Source of the DNA: Nitrospirillum sp034427435
Lineage (GTDB): Bacteria > Pseudomonadota > Alphaproteobacteria > Azospirillales > Azospirillaceae
Direction of reading: 5' to 3'
Length of the DNA stretch: 64,000 nt
NCBI RefSeq assembly: GCF_034427435.1
Contig: NZ_JAXQNP010000002.1
Location: 682,001 to 746,000, forward strand
The translations under genes and the position numbers were made by a program. The notes under the pieces are model-generated. The model was given only the letters and a program-made list of their open reading frames with translations. It did not search any database and had not been told where the DNA came from. Of the stretch, positions 26,032 to 33,988 are shown piece after piece; position 1 is the stretch's first letter, and every line of letters starts with the position of its first letter.

Positions 26032-26421
26032 ATGATGACGATGGGACAGTCCCTACCATCCGCCCCATCTCTGGGGCCGGCGGCCAATGTCTTCGCCTAT
26101 GGTTTTACCGTTGTTCCCCTGATCGCCACCGCCCTGGAGCAGACCCTGATCCGCCATCCTGGCCTTGGGCCCAAGGATGCCCTTCAGATCGCCAATTTGG
26201 CGTCTTGCTTCGTCTATCTTGTCCTGGCCGGTCTCGACCGGAACGTCATTCGCGCCGCGTTGGACAAGGCTGGGCGGAATTTCACGGCCCTATGGGTGTT
26301 TCTCCCCCCGGCGTATCTCTGGCGGCGGGCGACCTGTCTGGGACTCCCGCGCACCGCAGCTTGGCTCTGGAGCTTGAGCTTCGCCCTTTCCATTGCTCTG
26401 GGCGCCGCCCTATCCCCTTGA
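26032..26421 (+). CDS. Uncharacterised small membrane protein, 129 aa
   Basis: Three or four moderately hydrophobic stretches: NVFAYGFTVVPLIATALEQTLI, IANLASCFVYLVLAGL, ALWVFLPPAYLW and WLWSLSFALSIALGAAL. Start ambiguous between closely spaced ATGs (26032, 26035, 26041). No strong Shine-Dalgarno. Codon usage is less GC-biased at third positions than in flanking housekeeping genes, suggesting an accessory gene. No family recognised. Confidence 0.45.
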   Translation: MMTMGQSLPSAPSLGPAANVFAYGFTVVPLIATALEQTLIRHPGLGPKDALQIANLASCFVYLVLAGLDRNVIRAALDKAGRNFTALWVFLPPAYLWRRATCLGLPRTAAWLWSLSFALSIALGAALSP

Positions 26422-26502
26422 CGGACACGCTTCAGCAACGCCTCCGCCCAAGCGATCAGCGATGCCGGGGAGGAGCTTGGGCGGGGCGGACAGCAGACTC
26501 CA

Positions 26503-27732
26503 TCAAAGAACCAATCGGGCAGCGCGCGGGTCGTCACAGGGCTCGTCATTCGCCATGAGGCGGACCCCGACGATGCGATTACCCGCCAGGAAAAAGCGAA
26601 TTGCCGGAAGTTCATCGACCATCAGGCACAGCGACTTTCGGCCCCGTATCGTTACGACCGTGGCCGTGTCCAGCATGCCGAAGTTGTCCAACGACGCCGT
26701 TTCTTTATCCGCATCCAGGATGGCGCGCATAGACGTCACCGCCTGGGACGCGGCGACGCTTCCGGCCGGTTGTTTCTTTGTCATCAGTTCAAGGAAGTGG
26801 TCCACCACGTCCAGTTCGGGCATGGCGCTGGTTTCCCCTTCCTCAACAACGCCATCGGGGGTGACGCGCAGGGTCCAGTCGACCTGCCGCCCCTCGCATT
26901 GACCACAGGCGGAGAAGGTCTTGAACTCCCCCTTCGTGCGTACCCGCAAACGATCACCGTCCACGCGCGTCCCCACGTTTTGATCAACCATGCGCGCGAA
27001 AAGATGCACCGCTGCCGGCTTGGCCGTTCGGCCATTCCAGTCCCAAACGCTGATCTGGGCCCCAACGGTCGCCCCCATCATTTGAGCGTGGTCAGCATCA
27101 AGATAGAAACGGCTGAGACCATCGGCACGGATCGGGAGCAGACCTATATCAGTGGGGAAAAGGGGACCGCATGCCCCTCCACCATCAGACACGGATGCCT
27201 CACCGCACCCCGGCTCTGCGCCTGATACGGACCAAGCGCCGAGTGTCTTGAAGGCGATGGGGTAGGCTTGGTCAGGCGCGTCAGCGATGCTCCAGACACG
27301 CTGATACCGCCCGTCCCTGATTCCCAAAATAAAAGCGGTGCCGACTTCATTCTGCCGAGCCGCGACAACAACCGACTGCACGTCCAGCCGTCGCGCCAGC
27401 ACATTGATGGAGGGCGCGCCGAATTTGTCTGGCGGCAACAGGCCTTGCACGGCGGCGGCGACATCCGCCTCTGTCGCATCGGGATGCGTATTCAGGCAGT
27501 CGGCCGCCGCCTGCGCATACAAATCCCACTCCTGCCGCAACAGGTCAGGTGCGGCAGGGTCATTGTCCAATCCGAAGCCCTGGTTGTGCGGCGCCAATCG
27601 CTTGTCAATCTCGGCGAAGGCCGCCGCCAGGGAACCCGCCACGGATTGAACCGGCGCGGCTGTCGCCGCTTGCAAACAGAAGCCGGCCATTATTCCGGCC
27701 ACAATTGACCGGCCCCACACGAATCGCTTCAT
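26503..27732 (-). CDS. Uncharacterised secreted protein, 409 aa
   Basis: The signal peptide MKRFVWGRSIVAGIMAGFCLQAATAAPVQ is followed by a soluble periplasmic or exported domain. Notable are two cysteine pairs, GCGEASVSDGGGACGP and FSACGQCEGRQ, and a further CLNTHP and EPCDDP, suggesting several disulphides. Start chosen at MKRF because it begins the signal peptide; the upstream in-frame extension lacks such character. No enzymatic motif or family was recognised. It is convergent with the small membrane-protein gene at 26.0-26.4 kb. As in that neighbour, third-position GC is lower than in core genes. Confidence 0.6.
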   Translation of the reverse strand: MKRFVWGRSIVAGIMAGFCLQAATAAPVQSVAGSLAAAFAEIDKRLAPHNQGFGLDNDPAAPDLLRQEWDLYAQAAADCLNTHPDATEADVAAAVQGLLPPDKFGAPSINVLARRLDVQSVVVAARQNEVGTAFILGIRDGRYQRVWSIADAPDQAYPIAFKTLGAWSVSGAEPGCGEASVSDGGGACGPLFPTDIGLLPIRADGLSRFYLDADHAQMMGATVGAQISVWDWNGRTAKPAAVHLFARMVDQNVGTRVDGDRLRVRTKGEFKTFSACGQCEGRQVDWTLRVTPDGVVEEGETSAMPELDVVDHFLELMTKKQPAGSVAASQAVTSMRAILDADKETASLDNFGMLDTATVVTIRGRKSLCLMVDELPAIRFFLAGNRIVGVRLMANDEPCDDPRAARLVL

Positions 27733-27878
27733 CCTGAACCCCGGCACACACGGACCTATCAGGTTAATTCTTATGGCATTGATCGATGATAGCCGCTGGC
27801 AAGCAGCAAATCGCAGTCCTCCCCCCTGGGAGCCGGGTTGGGCTATTCTTCGGGAACTATCCTTGGGACCGGCCGCCG

Positions 27879-28121
27879 TTACTTCTTTTTGAACGCATCC
27901 CCGGCGAAGGGCGTTTCGCTCATCGGGGCCGACCGGTCGTCCTCGCCCTTGAGCGTCGCGGCGTATGTCGCCCGCCATTCCTTGTCGGTCTGGCCGGAGC
28001 GCTTGCGCGCCTTGGCCTTCTTGACGCAGTCGGCGATCATCTGGTCCATGGCGCTGAGCTTGGCCGGGGGAGGCGGCTTCTTCTTCGGGGGTGGCATGGG
28101 GCCTCGCTGGTGGGAGGCCAT
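27879..28121 (-). CDS. Uncharacterised small basic protein, 80 aa
   Basis: No signal peptide or membrane segment. A Pro/Lys-rich N-terminus (PMPPPKKKPPPPAKLS) is followed by a helical segment DQMIADCVKKAKARKRSGQTDKEWRATYAATL and a lysine-rich tail. A translation start at the internal ATG (MPPPKKK) is possible. Function unknown. It is probably independent of the downstream leftward secreted-protein gene, being 146 bp away from its start. Confidence 0.5.
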   Translation of the reverse strand: MASHQRGPMPPPKKKPPPPAKLSAMDQMIADCVKKAKARKRSGQTDKEWRATYAATLKGEDDRSAPMSETPFAGDAFKKK

Positions 28122-28184
28122 GATCCTACTCCAGCCACGGGGGCGGCGATAGCGTGCCGGTCCCGGCCGCCAATCATGCTCCGA

Positions 28185-28508
28185 TCAGCCTGGGCAGGAG
28201 GCGCGCACCACCGCCAGCAGCGCCTGCGCCTCCCCCGCCACCTCCACCACCTTGTTGCGGTCGGTCTGGCCGGCGACGATGGTGAGGCTGGATTTGGGGA
28301 CGCGCCAGGTCTTGGACAGCAACTTCACCACGGCCTCGTTGGCCTTGCCATCCTCGGGCACGGTGGTGACGGCCACCTTCAGCAGTTGGCGGCCCTCCGG
28401 CCCCTCCATGAGGCCCTGGATGGCGGTGCGGGAGGCGCGGGGAGTAACGCGCAGGTACACGCGCACCCCGCCGGCTATCGCCTCGGCGGCCGGTTTACCC
28501 TCGGCCAC
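28185..28508 (-). CDS. DUF167 (YggU) family protein
   Basis: 107 aa. The fold signature VRVYLRVTPRASRTAIQG near the start, then LLKVAVTTVPEDGKANEAVVKLLSKTWRVPKSSLTIVAGQTDRNKVVEVAG, matches DUF167/YggU, a small alpha/beta protein of unknown role. It begins 4 bases after the YggT-family gene, forming the common yggT-yggU pair that in many proteobacteria lies near cell-envelope or folate genes. Confidence 0.9.
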   Translation of the reverse strand: MAEGKPAAEAIAGGVRVYLRVTPRASRTAIQGLMEGPEGRQLLKVAVTTVPEDGKANEAVVKLLSKTWRVPKSSLTIVAGQTDRNKVVEVAGEAQALLAVVRASCPG

Positions 28509-28512
28509 CGCC

Positions 28513-28821
28513 TTAGCGGAACATCAGGCTGCTGAACATGTAGTTCTGGATCAGCCGTTCCAGCGCCCAGATGATCAGCATCAGCACGATGAAGGAAATG
28601 TCGACCCCGCCCAGGTTGGGCACGACGTTGCGGATGGGGCGCAGCAGCGGTTCGGTCAGGCGGTAGGTCACGTCCATCAGGGTCGCGACGAAGCGGTTGC
28701 GGGTGTTGATCACCCCGAACATCACCAGCCAGCTCAGGATGGCGCTGACCATCAGCACCCACCAAGCCAGGTTCAGCACCACGAGCAGCAATTCCAGGAT
28801 GGTGCGGATCAAAGGATCCAT
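28513..28821 (-). CDS. YggT family integral membrane protein
   Basis: 102 aa with two hydrophobic segments: residues about 8-36 (ILELLLVVLNLAWWVLMVSAILSW) and about 75-93 (ISFIVLMLIIWALERLI). Between them is the family motif RLTEPLLRPIRNVVPNLGGVDIS. YggT proteins are implicated in membrane or osmotic and division functions, mechanism unclear. Coupled to the DUF167 gene downstream. Confidence 0.92.
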   Translation of the reverse strand: MDPLIRTILELLLVVLNLAWWVLMVSAILSWLVMFGVINTRNRFVATLMDVTYRLTEPLLRPIRNVVPNLGGVDISFIVLMLIIWALERLIQNYMFSSLMFR

Positions 28822-29085
28822 GGCGGTTCCGTCCCCAATGGTTTCAACGGCATGGCCGCCACCCTACGGGCGGGCCGCCCCCTTGTCCAGCACGGGGCCG
28901 CACTGGCCGCACCGCCGGAGACCCAAGCGGACCCAGGGCACGCGCCAGGGAACGGGCGCCGCGTCACCGCAGGACGGATATTCCGTCCGCCCGGCAGAAT
29001 GGCCGCTTGACAGGCGGGGTCGCCCTGAGCATTATCCCGCCCACTTCAGGCGCCCGGGACTATGCCCGCCGCCGGATTTGAGTGT

Positions 29086-29161
29086 GGGGCCGTAGCTCAG
29101 CTGGGAGAGCGACGCGTTCGCAATGCGTAGGTCGGGAGTTCGATCCTCCTCGGCTCCACCA
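29086..29161 (+). tRNA. tRNA-Ala(CGC)
   Basis: A 73-base cloverleaf plus encoded CCA. Acceptor GGGGCCG pairs with CGGCTCC (one G-U), the D arm is GCTC/GAGC, and the anticodon stem is ACGCG/TGCGT around loop TTCGCAA, giving anticodon CGC, which decodes GCG (alanine). The T arm is GGGAG, loop TTCGATC, CTCCT. It reads GCG, a frequent alanine codon in this GC-rich genome. Confidence 0.95.
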
Positions 29162-29287
29162 AATCCCCCCTTCCAAGACACTGACGACATGATGCGGCAC
29201 GGACCGGTTGGCGCCGGCCTTTTCCATGCCCGCCACGGCCCATTCCGCCACCCCCGTTTCCGACGCCGTGCCGACGCGTAAAAGAAA

Positions 29288-29322
29288 CGGCGCGGAAGTG
29301 CCCCTTCCGCGCCGCTCTTTCA
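29288..29322. terminator. Terminator between tRNA-Ala and the PagL-like gene
   Basis: CGGCGCGGAAG (29288-29298) and its exact complement (29304-29314) enclose a 5-base loop. The minus-strand side continues GTTTCTTTT and the plus-strand side CTCTTTCATTC, so it can serve both converging transcripts. Confidence 0.8.
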
Positions 29323-29341
29323 TTCACCCTCGCCTGACGGA

Positions 29342-29971
29342 TCAGAGGGCGAAGCTGTAATAGGCCACCAGGTTGTTGGCGCCGGGGTTGACCGTGCGGG
29401 TGCGCGGGGTGCCCGGGATGGTGACGGTCTTGCCCAGCTCGGCATTCGAGATGTGGCTGAGCGCGATGGAGAAGCGGTCGCCGTTGCTGAGGCGGTAGCC
29501 GGTCTCGATCTGGGTGCGGAACTCCAGGGGATAGCCCATGTCCTTGCCGTCGCCATGGGCGTAATAGCCGGCGGCGGCGCTGGGGGTGATGAAGAAACGG
29601 CCCCAGGTGAAGTCGGCCTGCAGGCCGCCATAGCCGTAGAAGCTGCCCTTGAAGGTCTGCATCACGCCCACCAGCGGCTTGATGGCGAACCAGTCGTCCA
29701 CCTTCACCAGCGACCAGCCGAAGCGGTATTCGGCGGTGACGAACTGGGTGCGGTCGTGCGGGGTGTCGGCGTCCACCTGGAAGAAGGCGGGCGGGTCGAT
29801 CCACGACTGGTCATAGATGCCGACACCCAGGGCCAGCATGTCGGGATCGCGGTCGGCGGCCAGGGCCGGCGTCACCATGCCGGCGGCGGCGGTCAACAGG
29901 GACGTGGCCAGCAGAGAGGTGGCGGCGCGCAAACCACGGCCGCGCGGAGCCTTGCGGGAGGTCTTCGTCAT
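29342..29971 (-). CDS. Lipid A 3-O-deacylase-like outer-membrane protein (PagL family)
   Basis: 209-aa beta-barrel candidate. The signal peptide is about residues 1-38 (Ala/Leu-rich, cleavage near PALAA). The mature part alternates hydrophobic and polar residues in strand-like stretches and ends in YYSFAL, with a terminal aromatic/hydrophobic pattern typical of outer-membrane barrels. The HISNAELG segment (H173, S175, N176) matches the HxSN active site of PagL, which removes the 3-O acyl chain from lipid A. The Glu of the known triad is not at the usual spacing, so activity is uncertain. Start chosen at MTKTSRKAP; the longer frame lacks signal features. Confidence 0.75.
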   Translation of the reverse strand: MTKTSRKAPRGRGLRAATSLLATSLLTAAAGMVTPALAADRDPDMLALGVGIYDQSWIDPPAFFQVDADTPHDRTQFVTAEYRFGWSLVKVDDWFAIKPLVGVMQTFKGSFYGYGGLQADFTWGRFFITPSAAAGYYAHGDGKDMGYPLEFRTQIETGYRLSNGDRFSIALSHISNAELGKTVTIPGTPRTRTVNPGANNLVAYYSFAL

Positions 29972-30072
29972 GATCCTGCTTGGGAAAGATGGAGGGGTAT
30001 TTCCGCCTTTATGCAGAGCAATCCGGCGCCAACTCAAGGGGAAACGGACAAAACGGTTCCCTGCGACCAAGC

Positions 30073-30762
30073 TCACCGCCGGGCTGGGCTGAGCCGCCGC
30101 TCCGCCACCTGCACACCCCGGGTGATGAGGAAGCTCATGCCCAGGTAGATCGCCCCCGCCAGGCAGAACGCCTCGATGGGCTGGTAGGTGCGCGAGGCGA
30201 TGTCCTTGGCCACGCCCGTCAGGTCCATCAGGGTGATGGTGCTGGCGAGCGCGCTGCCCTGCAGCATCAGGATGATCTCATTGCCATAGGCGGGCAGCGC
30301 CAGGCGGAAGGCCTGGGGCAGGACGATGCGCCGGAACAGCAGGCTGCCGTTCATGCCGCAGGCCTTGGCCGCCTCGATCTGGCCATGGGGCACGGCCTCG
30401 ATGCCGCCGCGCATGATCTCGGCCGTGTAGGCCCCCGTGTTAAGGGTGAAGGCGATGATGGCGCACCAATAGGGCTCCCGCAGGAGGGGCCACAGCACGC
30501 TCTGGCGCACGGCATCGAACTGGCCCAGGCCGTAATAGATCAGGAAGATCTGAACCAGCAGCGGCGTGGAGCGGAAAACGTGGATGTAGCCACGCGCCAG
30601 CCAGCGCAGGGGCGGCAGATGCGACAGCCGCATCACGGCGACCAGCGTCGCCAAAATCAGGCCCAGCAGCAACGCCAGCGCCACCAGTTGCACGGTCAGG
30701 CCGGCGCCGGCCGCGAACCGCGGCAGGGCCGCCACCAGCGTGGACAGCAGGGAGGAATTCAT
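30073..30762 (-). CDS. hisM: Polar amino-acid ABC transporter permease, HisM type
   Basis: 229-aa inner-membrane permease. A TM-rich sequence with the BPD_transp_1 EAA-type loop (EAAKACGMNGSLLFRRIVLPQAFRLALPAYGNE) and the preceding FRSTPLLVQIFLIYYGLGQ and FTLNTGAYTAEIMRGGIEAVPHGQ motifs typical of His/Glu/Gln/Arg permeases. Start at MNSSLLSTLVAALPRF overlaps the hisQ stop (ATGA). Pairs with the next permease to form the channel. Substrate class inferred from subunit composition. Confidence 0.88.
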   Translation of the reverse strand: MNSSLLSTLVAALPRFAAGAGLTVQLVALALLLGLILATLVAVMRLSHLPPLRWLARGYIHVFRSTPLLVQIFLIYYGLGQFDAVRQSVLWPLLREPYWCAIIAFTLNTGAYTAEIMRGGIEAVPHGQIEAAKACGMNGSLLFRRIVLPQAFRLALPAYGNEIILMLQGSALASTITLMDLTGVAKDIASRTYQPIEAFCLAGAIYLGMSFLITRGVQVAERRLSPARR

Positions 30763-31469
30763 CGCGCGGCCCTCCGCACGCCCCGCCCGGCCCACAGCTC
30801 GGCCCGGGCGAACAGGCGGCCCGACAGGCCGGCCATGCCCAGGTACAGCAGGCCGGCGGTGGTGAAGAACAGGAAGGGCTGGCGGGTGGCGCCCTGGGCC
30901 AGATAGGCCACGCGCATCAACTCCACCAGGGCCACGACGGAAACCAGGGAGGTGTCCTTGAGCGTCAACTGCCACACATTGCCCAGGCCCGGCAGGGCAT
31001 AGCGCAGCACCTGGGGCAGCATCACCCGGCGGAAGGTCAGCCAGCGGTTCATGCCCAGGGCCTTCGCCGCCTCCACCTGGCCGTGGGGGACGGCCAGGGC
31101 GCCGCCGCGCAGCACCTCGGCCGAATAGGCGCCGGACACGGTGCCCACCGCCAGTATGCCGACGGGCAGGGCCGACAGCTCCACCGGGCCGTTGAAGCCC
31201 AGCAGGCTGACTACCCAGGTGGCGGCGCTGTTGCCGCCGAAGAACAGCAGATAGATGACCAGGAGGGAGGGCACGCCGCGCACGATGGTGGTGTAGACAT
31301 CGGCCGCCACCCGTCCACCCCGGTGGCTGGACAGCTTCAAGGCAGCCGCCGCCCCGCCCAGCAGCAGCCCCCACAGATAGGCCGAGACCGCCACCAGCAG
31401 GGTCATCCCCATGCCCTGCAGCAGTTGCAAGCCCCAGCCCCGGCCCCCAAAGCCCAATAGATCTATCAT
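30759..31469 (-). CDS. hisQ: Polar amino-acid ABC transporter permease, HisQ type
   Basis: 236 aa. Features the EAA loop EAAKALGMNRWLTFRRVMLPQVLRYALPGLGN with GAYSAEVLRGGALAVPHGQV and a signature IVRGVPSLLVIYLLFFGGN. It is preceded by a composite repeat insertion (31491-31839) between it and the substrate-binding gene, so transcription must read through about 380 bp of repeat to reach it unless it has its own promoter. It is translationally coupled to hisM. Confidence 0.88.
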   Translation of the reverse strand: MIDLLGFGGRGWGLQLLQGMGMTLLVAVSAYLWGLLLGGAAAALKLSSHRGGRVAADVYTTIVRGVPSLLVIYLLFFGGNSAATWVVSLLGFNGPVELSALPVGILAVGTVSGAYSAEVLRGGALAVPHGQVEAAKALGMNRWLTFRRVMLPQVLRYALPGLGNVWQLTLKDTSLVSVVALVELMRVAYLAQGATRQPFLFFTTAGLLYLGMAGLSGRLFARAELWAGRGVRRAAR

Positions 31470-31490
31470 TACCGTGCCAATTCCTCAGAC

Positions 31491-31588
31491 GCCGGCGGGC
31501 CATCCGGCCCTTGGCTTATCCTCGATTTCCAGTCCACTGCGTTCCCCGGAAATCTCCGGCGGCCGCAGTCGCGGCCTAGTCGCTCCGC
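31491..31588. repeat. Dispersed intergenic repeat, copy B1
   Basis: Starts with TTCCTCAGACGCCGG. It contains the core CTCGATTTCCAGTCCACTGC, inverted arms GATTTCC/GGAAATC, and GGCCGCagtcGCGGCC. It is repeated almost identically 108 bp downstream (B2). It abuts the hisQ start codon region, 22 bases away. Confidence 0.8.
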
Positions 31589-31598
31589 TTGTCTCTCA

Positions 31599-31839
31599 TG
31601 CCTCAGGCGCCGGCGGGCCATCCGGCCCTTGGCTAGTCCTCGATTTCCAGTCCACTGCGTTCCCCGGAAATCTCCGGCGGCCGCAGTCGCGGCCTAGTCG
31701 CTCCGCTCCATAACGCCCTTTGGCACCGGGTGGGCCCGCGAGGGCCCTAGGCCGCGACCACGGCGGCCGGAGCGAGCACCGCAGGGCGCAGCGAGGATAA
31801 GCCAAGGCCGCGGATGCGGCCGCCCGGCGCCTGAGGGAA
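31599..31839. repeat. Dispersed intergenic repeat, copy B2 with inverted arm
   Basis: Left part (31599 to about 31708) is a direct copy of B1 with a handful of differences. The right part carries CGAGGATAAGCC, the reverse complement of the GGCTTATCCTCG near the left end of B1, and ends in CCGGCGCCTGAGGGAA (31824-31839), the inverted terminus. So the composite is two tandem left halves plus one inverted right half. It lies between the substrate-binding gene and hisQ. Confidence 0.8.
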
Positions 31840-31848
31840 CACTCAAAA

Positions 31849-32736
31849 CTACTTCGCCGACGCGTCGAAGTGGAACCACTGCTCCGCCAGCTTCTTCATC
31901 GTGCCGTCTTCCTTGGCGGCGTTCATGGCGTTGTTCAGGGCGTCCAGCAGGCGCCCGTCCCCCTTGCGCAGGGCGGCGGCGATGCCCGGCCCCAGCAGGC
32001 CGCCGGTGATGCCGGGGCCGAAGGTGGCGGCGTTCTGGCCATCCGCCCCCTCCAGGAAAGGCTGCCAGCCCGTCATGTCGGCCAGGCCGGCGTCCACACG
32101 GCCGGTCGCCAGGTCCAGCGACAGGTTCTGCAGCGTGTCGTAGCGGCGGATGGTGATGGTGTCGCCCAGGTAGGTGTCCAGGAAGCTGGCATGGATGGTG
32201 GCGACCTGCACGCCCACGGTCTTGCCCTTCAGCGCCGCCTTCAGCTTGTCCAGCGCCTGGGTCGAGGCCTCGTCCATGTTGGCCAGGTCCAGCCGTTGCA
32301 GGCCAAAGTCGATCTTGGTCAGGGGGCTGTCCTTGGGCGCCACGAAATAGGCGGGGGTCAGCACGTAGGGGACGGTGAAGTCGACGGCCTGGCGGCGTTC
32401 GTCCGTGGCCGACATGCCGGCCAGGATCACGTCATACTTTCCGGCCTGCAGGGCGGGGATGATCCCGTCCCAGGCCTGGGCGGAGATTTCGCACTTCACG
32501 CCCATGCGGCGGCACAGGTCGCGCGCCAGGTCGATGTCGAACCCCTTCAGGGTGCCGTCGGGCTCCGCCACGTTGAAGGGCGGGTAGGCCCCCTCCGTCG
32601 CCACGCGCAGGGGATTGGGCACCCCCTGGTCGGTGATGGCGGGACCGCCAGCACCAGACGGCGCGCGATGCGTCGCCAGGTAGGCGGCGCCGGCGACCAC
32701 CGCCACCGCGATCAGGCCCAAGACCAGCTTCTTCAT
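31849..32736 (-). CDS. hisJ: Polar amino-acid ABC transporter substrate-binding protein
   Basis: 295 aa. The N-terminal hydrophobic segment MKKLVLGLIAVAVVAGAAYLA has no lipobox cysteine and no clear AxA site, so it may be a membrane anchor rather than a cleaved signal. The SBP_bac_3 domain follows: LRVATEGAYPPFNVAEPDGTL, GFDIDLARDLCRRMGVKCEI, AWDGIIPALQAGKYDVILAGMSATDERR and VDFTVPYVLTPAYFVAP are hallmark motifs. AGGGGG lies 4 bases before the ATG. The gene follows the ATPase gene by 137 bp, with a large hairpin between. The composite repeat separates it from the permeases. Ligand (His, Lys, Arg, Gln or other) cannot be read from the sequence. Confidence 0.88.
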   Translation of the reverse strand: MKKLVLGLIAVAVVAGAAYLATHRAPSGAGGPAITDQGVPNPLRVATEGAYPPFNVAEPDGTLKGFDIDLARDLCRRMGVKCEISAQAWDGIIPALQAGKYDVILAGMSATDERRQAVDFTVPYVLTPAYFVAPKDSPLTKIDFGLQRLDLANMDEASTQALDKLKAALKGKTVGVQVATIHASFLDTYLGDTITIRRYDTLQNLSLDLATGRVDAGLADMTGWQPFLEGADGQNAATFGPGITGGLLGPGIAAALRKGDGRLLDALNNAMNAAKEDGTMKKLAEQWFHFDASAK

Positions 32737-32824
32737 GAAACCCCCTACGAAACCAAGGATGGGACGGTCCGCGCCGACACGCGGGGTCGGAATGGCCGCC
32801 GCTCTTTGTTGTCCAGTATGCCTT

Positions 32825-32865
32825 GGGAGTTGGACGTGATCATTCATTGATCACGCCCAACTCCC
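32825..32865. terminator. Large hairpin between the ATPase and substrate-binding genes
   Basis: A 41-base inverted repeat: GGGAGTTGG, one mismatched base, CGTGATCA, 5-base loop, and the complementary arms. The 18-bp stem has one mismatch. It lies just after the leftward ATPase gene stop and has no T-tract, so it is more likely an attenuator, RNA-stabilising element or processing site than a full terminator. Confidence 0.55.
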
Positions 32866-32873
32866 GCCCATGT

Positions 32874-33683
32874 TCAAGATAGGACGGCGCCCCGGGTCAG
32901 GAACTGCCGGCAGCGATCGCTGCGGGGGTTGCCGAACACCTCATCGGGCGTCCCCTCCTCCTCCACCCGGCCCTGGTGCAGGAACAGGACGTGGGAGGAG
33001 ACGTCACGGGCGAAGGCCATCTCATGGGTCACGATCAGCATGGTGGCGCCCTCGTCCGCCAGTTGGCGGATGACGCGCAGCACCTCGCCCACCAGCTCGG
33101 GATCCAGCGCCGAGGTCGGCTCATCGAACAGCATGACGCGCGGCTGCATCGCCAGCATGCGGGCGATGGCGGCGCGCTGCTGCTGCCCGCCCGACAACTG
33201 GCTGGGGTAATAGTCCTGGCGTTGGCTCAAGCCCACCTTGTCCAGCAGGACCTTGGCGCGGTCCACCGCCTCCGCCCGCGGCACGCCCAGAACATGCACC
33301 GGCGCCTCGATGACGTTTTCCAGGACCGTCATGTGGGTCCACAGGTTGAACCCCTGGAACACCATGCCCAGGCGCTGGCGGATGCGGTCCACCTGTTTGC
33401 GGTCGGCGGGAACGGCATGGCCCCGGCGGTCCCGGCCCATGCGGATCAGCTCACCATTGACCCAGACCTGGCCCTCATCCGGCGTTTCCAGCAGGTTGAT
33501 GCAGCGCAGCAGGGTGCTCTTGCCCGAACCGGACGAGCCGATGAGGGAGATGACGTCACCATCCCGGGCCGTCAGGGACACGCCCTTCAGCACTTCCGTC
33601 TCACCAAACCGCTTGTGCAGATCCCGCACCTGGATGGCAGTGTTGGCTTGGTCGGCCACGGCGACAGCCGGCGATTGCGTCAT
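32874..33683 (-). CDS. hisP: Polar amino-acid ABC transporter ATP-binding protein
   Basis: 269 aa. Walker A GSSGSGKST, Q-loop VFQGFNLWTHMTVLENVIEAPV, signature LSGGQQQR and Walker B VMLFDEPTSALD are all present, with the switch histidine in IVTHEM. Start chosen at MTQSPAVAVAD; the longer in-frame extension is Arg-rich and unlikely. First gene of the transporter operon (ATPase, substrate-binding, HisQ, HisM order on the minus strand), which is an unusual arrangement but complete. Confidence 0.92.
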   Translation of the reverse strand: MTQSPAVAVADQANTAIQVRDLHKRFGETEVLKGVSLTARDGDVISLIGSSGSGKSTLLRCINLLETPDEGQVWVNGELIRMGRDRRGHAVPADRKQVDRIRQRLGMVFQGFNLWTHMTVLENVIEAPVHVLGVPRAEAVDRAKVLLDKVGLSQRQDYYPSQLSGGQQQRAAIARMLAMQPRVMLFDEPTSALDPELVGEVLRVIRQLADEGATMLIVTHEMAFARDVSSHVLFLHQGRVEEEGTPDEVFGNPRSDRCRQFLTRGAVLS

Positions 33684-33988
33684 AGGACCCCGAAATTCGT
33701 CCGGACCCATCCGGACCTGAAAGCGCGACCGGCCAGCGCGGCGATGGGGGCCGCGCGCCAGCCGGTGACCGTGAATGACCGAGGGACGTTTCCGCGAGGA
33801 AACCCCGAAGCCGGCAAAACTACCGTGCGCCGCCCGGGACGGAAAGAGGTTTCCTGTCACAGCCGCCGGGCCGCCATCCTACCCCCATGCCGATGCAGCC
33901 CCGGCCCGAAACGTGGTACGGTATCAACCCTTGTCACGCCCAGCCCCGGGGCGGGACTCCGTTCGTCCTCTGGAGTCGTCCAGCGCCC
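33684..33988. other. 305-bp divergent intergenic region
   Basis: Separates the ATPase gene from the rightward coiled-coil gene and must hold both promoters. It contains a short direct repeat TCCGGACC/TCCGGACC near 33698-33720. I see no convincing promoter pair, hairpin or reading frame in it. Confidence 0.3.
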
